Shown piece by piece: positions 61,905-64,000 of a stretch of 64,000 nt of DNA. This stretch comes from Alitta virens (lineage: Eukaryota; Annelida; Polychaeta; Phyllodocida; Nereididae), in assembly GCA_932294295.1 (NCBI GenBank), contig OW028573.1:63837829-63901828 (forward strand), given 5' to 3'. Each line of letters opens with the position of its first letter. Position 1 is the first letter of the stretch. Under the pieces are notes generated by a model, which worked only from the letters and a program-made list of their open reading frames with translations, did no database searches and had not been told where the DNA came from. The position numbers were made by a program, and so were the translations under genes.

Positions 61905-61950
61905 CACATCAGCAGTAGCAGCAGCAGCAGCAACATCAGCAGTAGTAGAT
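61905..61950. repeat. CAG/CAGTAG trinucleotide repeat
   Basis: CATCAGCAGTAGCAGCAGCA and similar units form an imperfect simple repeat in the kinase intron. No coding frame is attached to it. Confidence 0.85.
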
Positions 61951-62702
61951 GCGATTAGGCCCTGTGGATAATACCTTTCAATAGCTCCTTGTTTCCATTG
62001 ATTGACAGCCATGAGCTTATTTAGCACTTGATCATCCCAAGAGGCTTTATAAGCAGGTGTTTTGACAGCAGCTCTTTCCTCATTATCACTGTGTGCTATA
62101 TGCTTTACACCTCAAAATGATGTTTAAGCAAATGCCATGATGTAAACACGAACTTAATTCATCTTCAAAAATCATAAATGCTTTTTTGAATAGGACTGTG
62201 TTTCATATTAATGAAGGCGAATTGTAAACACAATGACTACTTAAGATGGCAGTGTTGCTCAACAGTTTCTTGCCAAGTCAGCTACAAATGTATATTTCCA
62301 ATATTGCATCTCTGTTGTACTCTCTCTTATCTATAAATGCACTCAAAGCATTATCTTCTATGTGCGATGCTACACTGTTCCAGATACAGTGTATTGTAAT
62401 AACCATGTCATTATATTCACGAAGTCCCAGTGGTTTACCATTTTCTTGGAAAAATACCCAGTCCACTGATGAAGACCATGTTAATTTGTTGAAAGATAAT
62501 GATTATTCTAAATTGATTTGACAGAAGTCAGTATTAAATCTACATTTCTTGAAATTGGTTCCCATTTAAAGTACTACAGTTATGTGTGTTTTGCTTGCTT
62601 GAAGAAACCAGAAGACTGATACAGTGACTTTTACATATGATAATAATGTGATGCCTAGTATTCATTGAAGCAATACTAAAAATCATTGTCTTCGTGTTTC
62701 AG

Positions 62703-62831
62703 GTTGCCATCAAGGTTATGGACACCAAGAAGATCAAGGAGGATTATGTAAGGCAGAATTTACATCGAGAAGCAAAGATCATGGCTCGCCTCCGCCATCC
62801 AAACGTTATTCGCCTGTATGAGACCCTGAAG
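62703..62831 (+). CDS. CAMK-like Ser/Thr kinase, coding exon 2 (catalytic Lys and helix C)
   Basis: 43 codons between acceptor CAG|GTT and donor AAG|GTAAGAGC, phase 0 at both ends. It encodes VAIKVMD with the invariant ATP-binding lysine (residue 41 of the joined protein), then helix C with its partner glutamate in HREAKIM (E60), then RLRHPNVIRLYETLK, the strand-4 region. The spacing of the glycine loop, Lys and Glu is normal, so the enzyme should be active. The catalytic loop, activation segment and C-terminal regions lie beyond the right edge. The subfamily (HUNK, SIK or NIM1-like) needs those exons. Confidence 0.93.
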
Positions 62832-63612
62832 GTAAGAGCTAACTAAGCATCAATTAAGGCGACTCGCAACACGCTTATCCTTTACTTTATACACACAAAG
62901 ACAGGTAGCGAAGATCCTTTGAATATTGATTATATGACGAAGGTCATCACTCAACTTAATATGTATGGATCATACGCCATATAGTCTGCCTAGATGGATG
63001 GCATTGTTCAGGTGCGCCCTGGCTGCCTGCTATGCTCTCACTATTCCAGACATGTGCTCTTGTTATAGCTAGCATGGCCATATTGCATAGGTTTGTTCAA
63101 TACCGAAATTCCAACATAGCCCATCTATGATTCTACATAGCTCCGTATATTTTTGCAATGGCAGATTTAGTGGTCAAACTTACAAGAATAACGTTTATCC
63201 ACGTGTAATCATTGACAAATACAATGTTGTAATTGTTGTGTTATTAAATATCTGACGATTTGCTCACTCACATTCCGACGAACATTCCATGGATGGAAAA
63301 TTTAGAAAAAGACAGCATCTTGAAGTAATAGTGGCTATTGGTAATCATTGTTGGTGTTAGATATGGCTAATCAAGACTCAATACCCAGATTCTATGGTAT
63401 TTCTTGTGCATTGACATATTCACTGAAAGAGTAATAACAACAATAATTGGTATTAATATTCTGTAGATATAACTATTCAAATGTTCAATCCATGAATAGA
63501 TAATTGACACTATTGAGAGAAAGCCCCATCACGTAGAAATCTGACAGCCTTAGAGGGCTGCACTTCCCATACCTATATCTATCCATCTATCACTATCTAT
63601 CTAAATAACTAA

Positions 63613-63646
<34 letters not shown>

Positions 63647-64000
63647 GTCTATCTGTCTATATATCTATATATCTATCCTTCTATCTGTCTATCTTTCTAT
63701 CTGTCTATCTATATATATATATATCTATATATATATCTAATAGGCATTGTGACAAGAACAATTGCCTGCTCTCCGCCATCTCCAACAGGTGTGCTGTGCA
63801 TTGCATTTTGATGCATAAAAAAACCTGCAAAAGATGCATTGATATTCTACGTGCTTAACTGGCACTACTGCCGCTGCACTGCAGTCTAGTTAAGTCGTAA
63901 GTTAGCAGTATTAGAGTGCAGATGAGATAATTGAATGGGGAGTGGGTGTGCACTAATGGTGGCCAGTGACAATGCCAGGATAATGCAGACAAGCTTTGGC
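62832..64000 (+). other. Start of kinase intron 2, with a microsatellite
   Basis: Begins at the donor GTAAGAGC. No further kinase exon is recognised before the window ends. The sequence is AT-rich with the TATC array described separately. Confidence 0.7.
63571..63740. repeat. TATC/TGTC microsatellite
   Basis: A compound tetranucleotide array grading into (TA)n. It is the same type as the array at 9982-10386. Confidence 0.93.

Larger units (their letters stand above)
49469..62702 (+). other. Kinase intron 1 (13.2 kb)
   Basis: A GT-AG intron in phase 0: donor AAG|GTAAGACC at 49469, acceptor TTCGTGTTTCAG|GTT at 62702. Inside I find no other gene. It holds repeats listed separately: TTAAGACCAC hairpins (52.3-52.5, 57.5, 59.3, 59.7 and 61.2 kb), a GGTA tail, a 36-bp palindrome, a SINE-like unit, a 26-bp tandem repeat and a CAG-type repeat. 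The rest is AT-rich. A long first intron often holds enhancers, but none can be shown here. Confidence 0.85.

Overview
The window is animal nuclear DNA. Long AT-rich non-coding stretches separate a few islands of coding sequence, two genes have recognisable metazoan products, one gene carries a 13.2 kb GT-AG intron, and microsatellites and non-LTR retrotransposons (LINEs) are common. There is no operon structure and no prokaryotic signal. The SoxC protein, with its HMG box and C-terminal activation helix, and the LINE types suggest a marine invertebrate. An ambulacrarian deuterostome (echinoderm or hemichordate) is my best guess from memory of family sequences, but it is not proven.

Layout. 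1-17.4 kb is non-coding, with a 400 bp TATC/TGTC microsatellite, poly-C/poly-G runs, a tRNA-Glu-like SINE remnant and several copies of a small hairpin repeat built on the motif CCTCACCATTAAGACCA. 17.5-22.5 kb is a full-length-looking LINE of the CR1/L2 type with two intact reading frames. ORF1 has a PHD finger, coiled coil, SGNH esterase and two CCHC knuckles. ORF2 has an AP endonuclease and reverse transcriptase. The two lie in one frame, separated by a single TAG. 22.5-31 kb shows no gene. At 31.1-31.45 kb a CpG-dense block holds a near-canonical SOX-POU composite site. 33.17-34.54 kb is an intronless SoxC (Sox4/11/12-type) transcription factor gene with a CCAAT/GC-box/TATA promoter; its 5' leader holds a 14-codon uORF whose stop codon directly abuts the SoxC ATG. 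36-43 kb is non-coding, with a patch of repeated ACATTGT-like words at 40.4-40.9 kb.

43.4-47.0 kb is a graveyard of at least four decayed LINE pieces in both orientations. From about 48.9 kb to the right edge lies the 5' part of a CAMK-like (AMPK-related) Ser/Thr kinase gene on the + strand: a promoter-like block, a same-frame uORF with a strong start context, exon 1 (G-loop), a 13.2 kb intron and exon 2 (catalytic Lys and helix-C Glu). The rest of the kinase lies beyond the window.

The two host genes (a developmental transcription factor and a signalling kinase) are head-to-tail on the + strand, about 15 kb apart. Nothing here shows that they act together. The main points of interest are the same-frame ORF1-TAG-ORF2 layout of the LINE, a base-pair-conserving change in the 3' hairpins of two LINE copies, the hairpin repeat family, and the two uORFs that end just before their main start codons.
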